This document shows, in pieces, positions 41,929-54,188 of a stretch of 64,000 nucleotides of DNA. A program made the translations under genes and the position numbers. This stretch comes from Impatiens glandulifera (Eukaryota; Streptophyta; Magnoliopsida; Ericales; Balsaminaceae): positions 137,879,520 to 137,943,519 of the forward strand of contig NC_061862.1 of the NCBI RefSeq assembly GCF_907164915.1, read 5' to 3'. Each line of letters opens with the position of its first letter. Positions within the stretch are counted from its first letter, which is position 1. Below the pieces are notes generated by a model that saw nothing but the letters and a program-made list of their open reading frames with translations, did no database searches and was not told where the DNA came from.

Positions 41929-43510
41929 TAGAGCTGGGAAATGGGTTAGCTAAATACGAATCAACACGATTTAACACGATATTTGTACGGAACGACACGA
42001 TACGATATTATCTCACTCGAGTCTTGGGTTGACACGATACAAACACAAGACGACACGATCACGACACGATTATGAGTTTATACGATCAAAACACGGTTAC
42101 GAGTCGACACAAACACGACATGAGTATAGACACGACACAAGTATAAACACGACACGAGCACGAGTATACACCCAAAACGACATAAACACAATTAGTCAAA
42201 TGACCTAAGCTACCTAGAGTTGGGCAATGGGTTAGCTAAATACGAACCGACTTGATCCAACACGATATTGGTACGGAATGACACGATACGATATTATCTC
42301 ACTCGGGTCTTGGGTTGACATGATACAAGCACGAGACGACACGGTCATGACACAATTATGAGTTTATACGATCGAAACACGGTTACGAGTCGACACGGAC
42401 ACGACACAAGTATAGACACGACACAAGTATAAACACGACACGAGCACGAGTATACACACAAAACGACATAAACACAATTAGTCAAATGACCTAAGCTACC
42501 CACGATAACATTCTTTAAACCTATTACATTTTTATTCAATTAATAAATTATTTAATTTCATAAATGTAATATTTATAATTAAAATTAAACACATTAAAAT
42601 ATAATATTAAAATAAAATATTAACTTAAATAATATAAATTAAAATAAAATGAAATAAAAATAATAAATAAATTATATGGATAAAAATGTGAATCAAATAA
42701 TAATTCTCTTTCATATTATTTTATTAATTACTTATTACTTTTTTAATTATTTATAATTTTAATTATTATTAATACATTAAATAATAAATATATGGTTATA
42801 ATTATAATTTTAATAATATAATCATATATATTTATAAATTTTACCCACCTTTTTCACTTTCTCTTCCATTTTTTTCTCAAACTACCCATTTTTACATTAA
42901 CATTATCAAATGTCCACGTCTCTCTAAATATATTTACATTTTCATTAAATTTATAAATTATTAAATTTTATAAATATAATATATATAATTAAAATTAAAT
43001 ATACTAAAATATTAAAATATAAATATAAATATTAAATAAATTATAAGAATAAAAATTTGAGTCTCATAATAATTATCTCACATATTACTTTTATTAATTT
43101 ACATATTATTTTTAAAATTTTAATTATTATTAAAACATTCAAACAAAATATATGATAATAATTTAACTTTGATAATATAGTAATATTTTATAAGTTTTAC
43201 TAACAATATAATTTAATATAAATAAATAAATAATTAACATAAGTGTCAAGACACAATTGTGTTGACACGATAACAAAATTTAGTCGGAATAACACGAAAC
43301 ACAATTTAAACACGAGTTAGTACGACACGAATAAATTCGTGGACACGAATAACACGACACGAAAGAGTCTGTGAATCATAATATTTTGAGTGGGTCAAGA
43401 CACGATACGACACGCATAAAATTTAGACACGACACAACACGACACGATTAAGAGTCTAACACGACTTGCCCGAGTCGAATACGAACGTTTATGTACGATG
43501 CCCAACTCTA
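41929..43510 (-). mobile_element. CGTGTCGTGTC-rich hAT-like MITE, copy B (inverted, one end duplicated)
   Basis: This copy is in the opposite orientation to A and C. Its left terminal 286 bp (41929-42214) is followed by a second, similar copy of the same end beginning at 42215 (TAGAGTTGGGCAATGGGTTA), so one end is tandemly doubled. The right end is CGATGCCCAACTCTA. Flanks GGTTCGGG (41921-41928) and GTTCAGGG (43511-43518) are close, a possible decayed 8-bp duplication. Confidence 0.7.
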
Positions 43511-44082
43511 GTTCAGGGTTCGGTCAGAATACATTAATTAATTAATTTGAAAAGAAACATCTAATTCATATTTTACTTGTATTAATGTGACATTAATTAA
43601 TAAACCCTTACACTAGCTAGTTAGCTTAATTACATTAATACAATAATAGTTTAATTAATGCATGTGGATCCTACTTATACTATTACTATGGAGCATCATG
43701 ATCAGGAGATTAGGTCATGGCATGAGGAGGATGCAGATTTACATTCCCTTAGTGTCGACAGTACTCATAAAATCAATTCTATAACAATTCATCAGGAGGA
43801 AGCCTCAAGGATGGAAAGCCATCATCTTCATCCTTGGTTTATATATATATATCTTCTTCTTTTCTTTCTCTAAAATATATATATATATAATATCAGTCTA
43901 GCTATTTAAATATTTATTTTCAACTAATATTATTGACTTTTTTTAAATTTAATTGTAGGTACAGAATATGCGAATAAATTGCCACGTATTCTGTCGGGAT
44001 TAACTTGGGAGCCTTCATGGTTGATAAATGTAATAAGAAAATTTTCATTATTTCTTGTTAAAATAAAATAAAATTAATTTTA
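43511..44082 (+). other. unidentified, exon-like stretch between copies B and C
   Basis: The plus-strand frame from 43658 encodes about 70 residues rich in His and Glu (HVDPTYTITMEHHDQEIRSW at its start) with less biased base composition than its surroundings. After an AT-rich gap and an acceptor-like TTTAATTGTAG at ~43960, about 70 bases of mixed composition follow. I recognise no family. It could be captured host exon sequence carried in the composite element. Confidence 0.3.
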
Positions 44083-45607
44083 TATAGCTGGGTATCGTAC
44101 ATAAACGTTCGTACTCGACTCGGATAAATCGTGTTAGACTCTCAATCGTGTCGTGTTGTGTCGTGCCTCAATCTTATGCGTGTCGTATCGTGTTTTGACC
44201 CACTTAAAATATTATGATCCACAGACTCTTTTGTCGTGTTATTCGTGTTTACGAGTTTATTTGTGTTGTACTAACTCATGTTTAAATTTGTGTTTCGTGT
44301 TATTCCGACTAAATTTTGTAATCGTGTCAATACAATCGTGTCTTGATACACCTATATTAATTAGTTATTTATTTATATATATTAAATTATATTGTTAGTA
44401 AAAATTATAAAATATAATTATTAATTTATTTTAATTTAAAAAATTTAAATTAATTTAATAAGTTAAATGTATTTAATTTATTTAAAAAGTTATTTAATAT
44501 GTAAAATGTGTAGATATAAATTTAACATATAGTTTTATAAATAATAATTTAAATATAAAATATTTAAAATGTGTTTTAAAACATATAAATAATTATTCAA
44601 ATAAAATTAGTTAAATTTATTAATTTAAAGTTATTAATTTATTTTTAAAAAATAATATATTAAGTTAGTTAAATTATTATCATATTTTTTATTTAATGTA
44701 TTAATAATAATCAAATATGATAAAATAATTAAAATTTTAAAAATAAATATGTAAATTAATAAAAGTAGTGAGATAATTATTATGAAGACTCAAATTTTTA
44801 TTAATATAATTTATTTATTTAATATTTATAATTTATTTTAATATATTTAATTTTAATTATATATATTATATTTATAAAATTAAATAATTTATAAATTAAA
44901 TAAAAATGTAAATATATTTAAAGACGTGATAATTTGATAATGTTAGTGTAAAGGTGGGTAGTTTGAGTAAGAAAATGAGAAAGAAAGTGGGAAATTAGTT
45001 GGGTATAAATTATAAATGTATATTATTATATTATTATATTATTAAAATTAAAATTATTAATATATTTTTAAGGTATTAATAATAATTAAAATTATAAATA
45101 ATTTAAAATTTAAAAAATAATTAATAAAATAATATAAAAAAAGAATTATTAATAGATTCAATTTTTTATTCATATAATTTATTTATTTGTTTTAATTTTA
45201 ATTTATATTATTTAAGTTAATATTTTATTTTAATATTATATTTTAGTATTTTAATTATAAATATTACATTTATGAAATTAAATAATTTATTAATTAAATA
45301 AAAATATAATATGTTCAGAGAATGTTAATGTAAACCTAAGTAACTTAGGTCATGTGACTAATTGTATTTATGTTGTTTCGTGTGTATACTCGTGTCGTGT
45401 CTATATTCGTGTCGTGTCTATACTCGTGTTGTGTCTGTGTCGACTCGTAACCGTGTTACGATCGTATAAATTCATAATCGTGTCGTGATCGTGTCGTCTC
45501 GTGTTAACCCAAGATCCGAGTGAGATAATATCGTATCGTGTTGTTACGTACAAATATCGTGTTGGATCGTGTCGGTTCGTATTTCTCCAACCTATTGCCC
45601 ATCTCTA
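44083..45607 (+). mobile_element. CGTGTCGTGTC-rich hAT-like MITE, copy C
   Basis: Same orientation as copy A, with termini TATAGCTGGGTATCGTACAT and (reverse complement of right end) TAGAGATGGGCAATAGG. Its left flank does not match its right flank, whereas its right flank GTCCAAAC matches the left flank of copy A. Confidence 0.7.
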
Positions 45608-48450
45608 GTCCAAACACTAGCTTCACCTTTCATTAATCTTATATGTATCCATCTAACTCATGAATTAGTCTTTTCTCTAGAGCCCATAAATGATAAGAGT
45701 GAGAGTTCTGTTCTATTCAAAGAAGTTCTTTAAATAAATTCTTTAAATCAAGATCTCTCTTTTTAGGTGTACACAAATGCTCCACCACTACCTTGATTTC
45801 CCCAAAAATATAGTCACACGTGATTTGATCCAACTCCATCATCACCTTTTTTGGAATAACTATTTGCTGAGTCTAGTAACCAATGATGCCCAAAATGACA
45901 TTTCTTAAAGCTCAATCCTCTCAGCTTAACAAAGTTTCTTAGTTGCTCAACTCAATATCGAATTTCTAACATTCTCAACCAAAGGCTCATAGTGCGAACA
46001 TTGTAACTGTTTTGAAGAAAGTGAAACGCTTAGATATTCAACTGGAAGAGAACCCTCCTTGATTCCCATTATATTGAATATGTTTCTTTGATTTCCTCAC
46101 TAACACCACCGTAGAACGCTAAACTTTTATCTTCATTGATGAATAAACTTGTAACAATAGAGAAAATGGTTAATGCTTCTTTAATTGTAGTGACAGATTT
46201 CACATCAACTTGAGTCACACAAAAAAAAAAGATCATTTGCAAAGCATATGTGTGTAATGGCTTCCTCCTTGCAATGTGGGTAAAAGATGTATGGACGACT
46301 TTTCAATAGCATTTTAAAAACACAATAAAAAATCTTCATGATAAAAACAAAGGTATGAAGATAAATGGTTTCTTTGCCTGACACCCCTTTCACATTTAAA
46401 GAAACATTCATGATTACTATTAACCAAGGTTGCAGTAATCGGTAATCGGACATTAATCGACACACACGGATTAATGATTAATTGGATTAATCGGGATTAA
46501 TCGAAATTAATCGTTTTTAGCCTAAACTCATTATTTTTTAAGAATAATACTAAATTAGTAAATTTCATTCATAAAAACACACCCAAATTCATACAGAGTC
46601 ACATTGGATACTAAAATTATCGTCCAAAAGCATATAAAGTTATAAACTAAAGTCTAAAAAGTCTAAAACACATCCACAAACACATCAATCTTCATCCCAT
46701 CTACACTCAGCATCATTATTTTCATCAATGTCTTCTGGTTCCGATACAAATTCTTCTTCGCAAGGTTCTCTCAATTGGACAATATGGTACATGGTAAGAA
46801 CTTCCAAGAAGCAAGTCTCTTAGGTAACAACTAACATATATGGTAAGACAGACGTATATGGTATATTCCACTCATTTCTTAAATGTAAATCACAGACACA
46901 TCAAAATAAGGAAGAATGAACAAATTGGTATATTCCACCCATTCAAAAGATCACTCCATGTCAGTTAATCAAGTGCATCACAGTCTCACATATAATAAAA
47001 TAGCATTTGTTTTCTTACATATTTTAGCTATTCAAATCACAAATGTCAAGATAAAAAATGGGGCACCTGTGACTAGGAAAGCAAGCATATTAGTTTTTGG
47101 CGGTCGAGCTGAATGCACACGCTAGTACAAATAAGAAAGCAAAACTGTTTCAGGAACTTTCAGATGCAACAAAGCAAAATTCAACTATGAAAATGGAAGA
47201 GGCTAAGTTGCTAGAGTAGAATTCTACTATAGGTTTACCGTTTACCAGTTGATGCCTTTGAGGAAAATATTCAGGTAACCCATTATCTAAATCTGCTCGA
47301 CTCCCTCGGAAAACAAAACTCATCTGCGATTGATCTCGGTTGCCAGTTGATGCCTTTGAAGTAGAACCCAGTTGATTCAAGTTTACCAGTTGATGCCTTT
47401 GAAGCAGATCCCTCACCTGCGATTGATCTCGGTTGTAAGTGGAAATTGATGCGGCGGAGATGAATCTGTCCGATTAGATCAGCCGGATAAGATGGTGGCG
47501 GCGAGGCGGAGAAATGGCTGAGCCGAGAGAATGAAGGTGACGGTTAGTGGATTCCTCTCAGTCGGCGAGTCGCAGACGCTGCGGTGAAATGGTAGAGTAA
47601 CCTAAAGAGTGGGTTTTCAAGAGATTGATGATTTGAAATAAGCCCTTCAAGTAAGGGATTATTTTGAAATAAGCCCTTAAACTATCGGGTCAAACCCAAT
47701 TTAATCGGGTTGACCGTTGACCAGACCGTTGACCGATTTTTAGAAAAAACGAAACGTTTTTTTCCGATTTCCGATTAATCGCGGATTAATCCCGTTTTTT
47801 GCATCCTTGCTATTAACACTAACAATAAAGTGAGGAGTAGATACACCTTGCATAATCTAATCAATGAAAATAATCGAAAATCCATAAACAAAAAGGAATT
47901 CACAAATTGTGTCACATCTTATCGAATCAAATATTTTTCTAACGTCAATTTTAAAAGACACGCGTGGTGAAACGAAACACCTACCATAACATTTTAACAA
48001 ATTATGCATAAAGAGAATGCTATGAGAGATAGAACGACCCGAGATAAATGTTGATTGTCCAATATCCACAAGTTTAGAAATGACTCTTGTAAAGCGATGA
48101 GAAAGAATTTTATAAATAACATTAAAAAATGGTATTGGACGAAAATTCCGAATCTTTTAAGGTATGAAATTCTTGAAAATCAAATTCATAATAGTTACAT
48201 TTCACTAATTCAACATCCTCCAATTCATTAAAATTCCAATGCTGCATCACTCACATACTGATAAACAAGATTCTAGTTTTCTTTCAAGAAAGGAACATTA
48301 AACTCATCAGACCCCTATCTCTTATAACCTTTCATATCAAAAAACACATCCTTGTTGTCTTCATGGTTTGCTCTTCTTTAAACAATCTGATGGAGAATCA
48401 TCAAATTACCAGCACATCCTCCATGTCCCCAACTAGTTCTAATCAACTCC
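45608..48450 (-). pseudogene. LINE ORF2 remnant (reverse transcriptase to connector), 5' truncated
   Basis: Read from 48450 down on the minus strand, the blocks follow LINE ORF2 order. RIRNFRPI-like and NVIYKILSHRF come first, then QSTFISGRSISHSILFMHNL, then SPRVSFKIDVRKIFDS. After a 1.4 kb hAT insertion come GKETIYLHTFVFIMKIF and the active-site block ICFANDLFFLC (YADD equivalent changed to FAND). LFINEDKSLAFYGG and, near 45650, KGEASVW follow. Frameshifts and stops are frequent. The element is head-to-head with the plus-strand LINE that starts near 48460. Its next piece lies beyond the composite insertion at 39400-39505. Confidence 0.85.
46425..47809. mobile_element. non-autonomous hAT element inserted in the LINE
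   Basis: The termini are CAAGGTTGCAGTAATCGG and (reverse complement of right end) CAAGGATGCAAAAAACGGG. An exact 8-bp target duplication CTATTAAC flanks it (46417-46424, 47810-47817). The LINE reading frame continues on both sides. The interior has no intact ORF. Three imperfect copies of CCAGTTGATGCCTTTGA lie at 47250-47400, and a GC-rich 150 bp near 47440-47590 might derive from a host gene. Confidence 0.85.
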
Positions 48451-48669
48451 TTGTAGTACTTGAGATATAAAACGCACTTAGAGAGAGAAATTTTCTCTGG
48501 AGATTTTTTTTCTCATATCGGGCACGACCGGCACATCAACGCCGCCGGAGCTTTTAACGTCGGAATGATCTCAAATTTCTCCAGCAGGTGCGTCTCTTTC
48601 CCCCTACAATCTGACCGGAGGAATCGGGAGAAATCACGATTATAGTTTCTAGATCGGATATTTAGGTCG

Positions 48670-48745
48670 TTTTCGGCACGATCGGCACAATCGGCACGAT
48701 CGGAACATTCGGCACGATCGGCACGAACAACACAAACGACACGGA
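48670..48745 (+). repeat. short tandem repeat in the LINE leader
   Basis: About seven imperfect copies of CGGCACGAT-like 9-10 bp units, a possible 5' leader repeat of the LINE. Confidence 0.75.
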
Positions 48746-49256
48746 TTCTTGCCGCGACCGCGCTTCAACATCGGAAGTCAGCCGCCATCCTCCAGCACCT
48801 TCGATCGGTTGTCGTGTGCCCTCTGGAACGTGTTTTGTTGTGCAAAGAACGGTCGCGGTCATCTTCTCTTACCGTTGACCGGAGCATTTCGTCAAACCCC
48901 CTTCTGCAGAGACTTGACGTCAAATCGGCGTCGGTCGCCCTCCTCTTCTCACTTTTCGTTTACAGGTTAGTTCGGACCTCGGTCGGGACATCAAACCACA
49001 CCGCGAGGCGCGGGTAGGTCTCCATTGAACTTCTTTATCGCCGTTTGAATCAAGTGTTCGGTCTGAAGGAAGCTTTCGTAGCTACAGACCATTCCAAAAT
49101 TGCTTAAACCCTTTCTTGTTTGAGCAATTATTTTCAAGTCCCTGTTCCGGTGCGATTGGTTTCCAATCGTGCTGTTTGCGCCCACCCTTTGCTGCAGAAT
49201 TCAAACCTTTGTGGCTCCTTTGAAGATTATGCAGTTTTGTGTGCTTGATCTTTCCA

Positions 49257-52200
49257 ATGACTGGTACGCGCCCGTCCAGTGTAGTTACTCGGGCAAGAGG
49301 CGTCCTTCAAGTCCGCCCTGACGATCCTAAGAAGGTGCTGAAGGGGCCGTCGACAAGCAGCAAGGCTAGGTCTGATAGACGAACTCGCAGGTCTCTTAAC
49401 AATCCCAGGAACCAGAAGCCAGAAATCATGGATGAAGTCCTAAACAACGGAGAAGATGCGCCTATTGATTCTATTCCAAATACATCATCGGGTATGAGTT
49501 CTTTTCCACATGCTGATGAATTACATGAGAATAGTTCTATTGGGGATTCATACTGTAACAATATGCATGTTCATAATAGAAATGATAGGATTGAATTGAT
49601 AGAAAAAGACAGTACTGCATATAAAAATGATAGGACTTTAATTCCAGAAAATTCTGTTGTTACTGGACTTGCTGCACAGAATGGACCGTTAGAGTCGCTG
49701 GTTGGTACCCTAGACCTGACCGGTCATTCTGTTGGGAAATTGGATTTGAAATATTGTCTTGTTGAAATTGATGACAATCGGGTCGCTTGTGCTGAAAATT
49801 CGGTCCCAATGTTGGAGATAATCTGTCAAAAAGGCTCTAAGGTAATGCAGGAAAATGACATAAATTGTATAGGTTTATTGGGTCCTATTGAAAGCTCAAA
49901 ATTGGGGTCTGTTTCTGAATCGGGTGAAAACATTATGCTGAGATTTATGTATGTTTTGAATGATCCTACTGAAGTTGGTACTGGTGTTCCTATTAAGGTA
50001 AGTATGACAGAGCTGAATAAGACTGTTGATCGAGAATTAATAGGTTCAAAGAATATTACAAGGTCGGGGTCAGTTTCAGAAGTAGGAAAACATGACAGTT
50101 TGGATAATTCAGGTGCAGAGAAAGATCAGAAAACAAATTTTACCGGTCCTGCTAGAGAGGATGTTAAACTGGGCAAAATAGATCATTTTGAAATTGCCTC
50201 TACAGGGTTGGAGATATCAGCTGCTCAAAGTCCATTAGGTCCAAAGAAGGATATAATTTCAGAGGCTTGTTCTGCAATGAGAAATCTTGCAAATCTAAAA
50301 GTCTCGGGTTCCATTAATGATCAGAATGTTAAGTCTACCTGTCCTGCTAAGGATCAAATGGAAAGTCAGATATCTAGACTATGTACTAGGCTTGAAAAAG
50401 GTTGGACAAAAGACACTAAATGCGCCCAGGATTCTGAAACTGAGGCTAAAATTGCAGGATCTTCTAAACAGCCTACACATCTAGCTGAAACTGTTAAAGA
50501 ACATAGTCTAACAGAATCTGGAAACACTGAAGAAATTAGATCTGAGTTAGAGCTATTCATGGAAATAAATTCAGCTAAATTAGAAAAGCCTAATAATACA
50601 GATCTAAAGGATGATGAACTGAACTTGATTGGTATAGCCAATGGTGAAAGCTTGGCTGGAAATTATATTGATTCGTTGATTGATGTCATCATGAATGACA
50701 ATCTGGGTCTGAGTATGTATCTCATGGAAGCTACAAATAAGTTGGGTCAGAATATAAGTCAGGGTATAAGAGGTGAAGAATGTATGAAACTAGAAGAATT
50801 AGCCAACGGTTTTCGCTTGGCCGGGTCTGATGAGGGGTTAGCCAACGGTTTTCGCTTGGCCGGGTCTAATATGGGGTTAGCCAACGGTTTTCGCTTGGCT
50901 GGGTCTGAAAAAGATAATTTGGTTGCAAAAAAGTTGGGTCTAACAAGGGTGGATAACATGAATATTCAAGTCATTGATCCTGAACACGCCGGTCCTGGAC
51001 ACACTAAAATTACTCATGGCATTGGTCATATCTCTTCAAATGTTGGTCCTAGCTCTTCAAATGCCGGTCCTAGCTCTTCAAACGCCGGTCATAGCTCTTC
51101 AAATGCTGGTTCTAGCTCTTCTAATGCCAGTCCTAGATCTTCTAATGCCAGTCCTAGCTCTTCTAATGCCGGTCCTATCTCTTTAAATGTCGGTCCTGAC
51201 ATCACATATCCACCTTCTACCGGTCCTAATCGCCAAGATAATAAATCTACTAACAAAGCTATGAGCCACCGGTCGAATCAAAAGAACCAAAGCATAGATG
51301 TTGATTTGGAATCAGACGATAGCACTGACTATGATGAAACAATAATATGCGACCTCGAATATCATAAGTCCATGAAGAAGATATCGACAACAATAATCAA
51401 ACCAAAAGCAAAGAGGCATAATTCTTCCAAAACAAGTGCTGAAATTGAAAAGATCGATCAAGAAACCGGATTGAATAATTCTAAAACAGCTAAGAAGGGT
51501 AAGAATGAATTGAAAATCAAAGAAAGGAAAAACATGAAGGCAAATAACTCAAGTTCTAAGAAGAATGCTGAAGTAAATCCCAAGGAAACTGTGACACCCG
51601 AGGCTAACCCTGAGATAATGAACCTGGGTGCGTTTTCTCCACTCGTTAATCTGGATCCTGAAATGCCAATTGATAGCATTCAAAAGAGGAAAACTGATAC
51701 ACAAGAGAAGAGCACTAAAGGGGATATTCTAAAGAAGATCGGATCAATTGAAGGCAACGGTTTTGTGGGAAATATAAGGGTTAGATGGGCCGAAAAGAAC
51801 AAACAAGTCAGGAAAGATAGCATCCCTGAAATAGTCATCTCCTCAGCTCCTCTTACTACTGCAATTCCTGGCAAAGAAAATACTCAGGCTGATAACAAAG
51901 ATCCTACTGCTGGTCCAACGTGGTCAATGAGGAAAAATGAAATAGCAAATTTGGCAGGACTGAGAAACCAGATGAAGAAGCTATTTCTCCAAATTAATAA
52001 ACAAGAGATTACTATGCCCCAAGAAAGAAATGATCATTTGAATGCTCAGTTCAACAGTCACTATCTAAAGAATTGAAATCTCTTTAACAAAGACCAATAT
52101 GATGAAGTGATCAAGTGGACGGTTGACGCCATGAAGGAAATTTCGAAATGTAATAAAACAAAGGTGTACACAATCATGAGCAACCCAAACAAAACATGGC

Positions 52201-54188
52201 AAGAAGGAAAGGTGTGGAATGGAAATACCATGAGCGATCCAGAAAAGGGAAAATTCCAGATAGACACCTTATTCCCAAAGGTAATTACACTTGATCATCC
52301 GCACCGGTTTGAGCTCCCACCAGAAATTGAAGAAAAATGTGTCAAGGCATGGGAGTTTATCATAGTTGGTCATTTTATGGGCAACATGAAGGCACCATTT
52401 GTTGAGGTTAAAATAACGTTGATGGGTTAGTGGGAATCCTCTGGTCTAGAGAAGATCACAATCAATGATCACGGATTCTACTTTCTATCATTCAGGAATG
52501 GAAGCGAAATAAAGTCGATCATAGAGAGCGAATATACTTTTATCAGGGGGAAAAGATTCAAGTTGTACAAGTGGAGCGAGGAACTTAATACTAATCATAG
52601 ACCGCCTGAACTTGAACAAATCTAGGTGAATCTCAAGAATGTTCCACCACACATGTGCAACCCGATGGGCCTGACCTATATTTCAAGCATTATAGGCAAA
52701 CCACTTATGTTTGACCCAGCAATGGAAGGTTACGAGCGTGCATCTGTGGCCAGAGTTAGTGTCGAAATCCATCCAAGTAGCTCTCTTCCAATCAAGCTTG
52801 AACTTAAAGATAGACTGGGAAATTTATTTGACATTGGAGTACAATACGAATGGAAACCAAATCGATGTATATGGTGTAGCACTTTCACACACGCTACGAA
52901 TAAATGTCCAGTCAATAATAATCTAAAATCGAAGGCCAATAACAACACTCAAGTAAGCGATATCAATGACTCTAACTAGGCTCAGGTTGAGAGAAATGTG
53001 AACAGGTCTGAATTTAACAACAATGAACGCACTGAGGATGATAAAATGGGCAACCAAAAGCAAGAACAGATAAGGGTAAGGAAGAAGATAGGAAAAAGAA
53101 TGAAGTGGGTAAGAGTACAAGCTGGCCCTACTAACGTTGATCATATTGGTCATGTTCAGGGCACCGGTCATATTGATTCTGTTTTCTTAAGAATAGGTCC
53201 TGTTCAAAATGTCAGTCTTGGTCAAGGTATCGGTCCTGATAAAGCTGAACATAGACATACCGGCCCTAGAGCTTCTCATAAAGCTACTATTTCTAGCCAT
53301 ATTGACCATATTAAGCCCGGTCTTGGACTTGTTGATCATGAAACTACTCAAGCTACCGAACTTGCTACTACATGTCCTGATGAAAAATGTGCAACCATTG
53401 TTGATCCCGGCTATATTGGTCCTAATACTGGCACAAGTCCTATTATTGTGGATGATACTATTGTTGGTCCTAACTCCACCGATCCAAATACTGATCAAAG
53501 AACTGGTCTTGATGTAACTACATGTCCTAGTTTCAAAGTTTCTGAAATTCAAAGATCTATGGGACGGGGAATACTTGGCCCATATGAAACAAGCAAAATT
53601 GGATCTGAAGGCACTCCAATAGGTCGTGAGTCTACTCTTGACAGTTCTAGGAATGCAAGCAGGAACCGAAAAAACAATGTCATAAAAATTCGAAATGACC
53701 TGATCCTTGGGCTCAGAGCCACCTTTCGAGATGATGAACATGAGAATCTTGGAATAAGTAATAAAGAAGCTCTTGAGAATGGACTGGGAAATCTTGGGTT
53801 TTGTGAAATCAAAAGATCAAGTACAGAAGAAGACAATTTGGTCTTGAATAAGGCAGTGAACCTTAGTTCTAAAGTAGGGCGAATTAAAACCGATAACAAA
53901 CATGAATCCAGTAGTGAAGAGGTTCAAAGTCAGAAAAGACCTACTAAAGCAGAACAAGATGAAAATCGAAGACAAAGCAGAAAGATCCTGGATCCAGAAG
54001 CTACTAAATCTATCACGGGAGAAGATGAGATCTACATGAGGCAACCCTCACTCAATGGCAATAGTATTCCATGTAATCAAACTGTAGTCATTGAAGATAG
54101 TGAGGCAAATGATGCTTATGATTTCTCTGATGAAGAGGTCCAGGACAGTCTGGAAAGTCAGGAACCCAACACTTATATTCATTCATGA
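49257..54188 (+). pseudogene. LINE ORF1: DUF4283 / zinc-knuckle nucleic-acid-binding protein
   Basis: One reading frame of about 1,640 codons, interrupted only by four stops: TGA 52074-52076, TAG 52428-52430, TAG 52623-52625 and TAG 52977-52979. ORF1 proteins coat LINE RNA. The central part, from ~52430, has the DUF4283 pattern ending VNLKNVPPHMCNP, followed by a CCHC knuckle CIWCSTFTHATNKC near 52870. The long N-terminal region is unusual: it is acidic/low-complexity, with three copies of LANGFRLAGS (50806-50911) and about eight GPSSSNA-like heptapeptides (51028-51195). The C-terminal part has GP-rich repeats. At 52623 the family normally has Trp, so TGG-to-TAG is likely. First ATG is at 49257 (MTGTRPSS); an earlier in-frame GTG exists. 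Confidence 0.85.

Noticed and set aside
53187..53741. 184-codon minus-strand ORF
   Set aside because: Shadow of LINE ORF1, whose repetitive composition leaves the opposite strand open.
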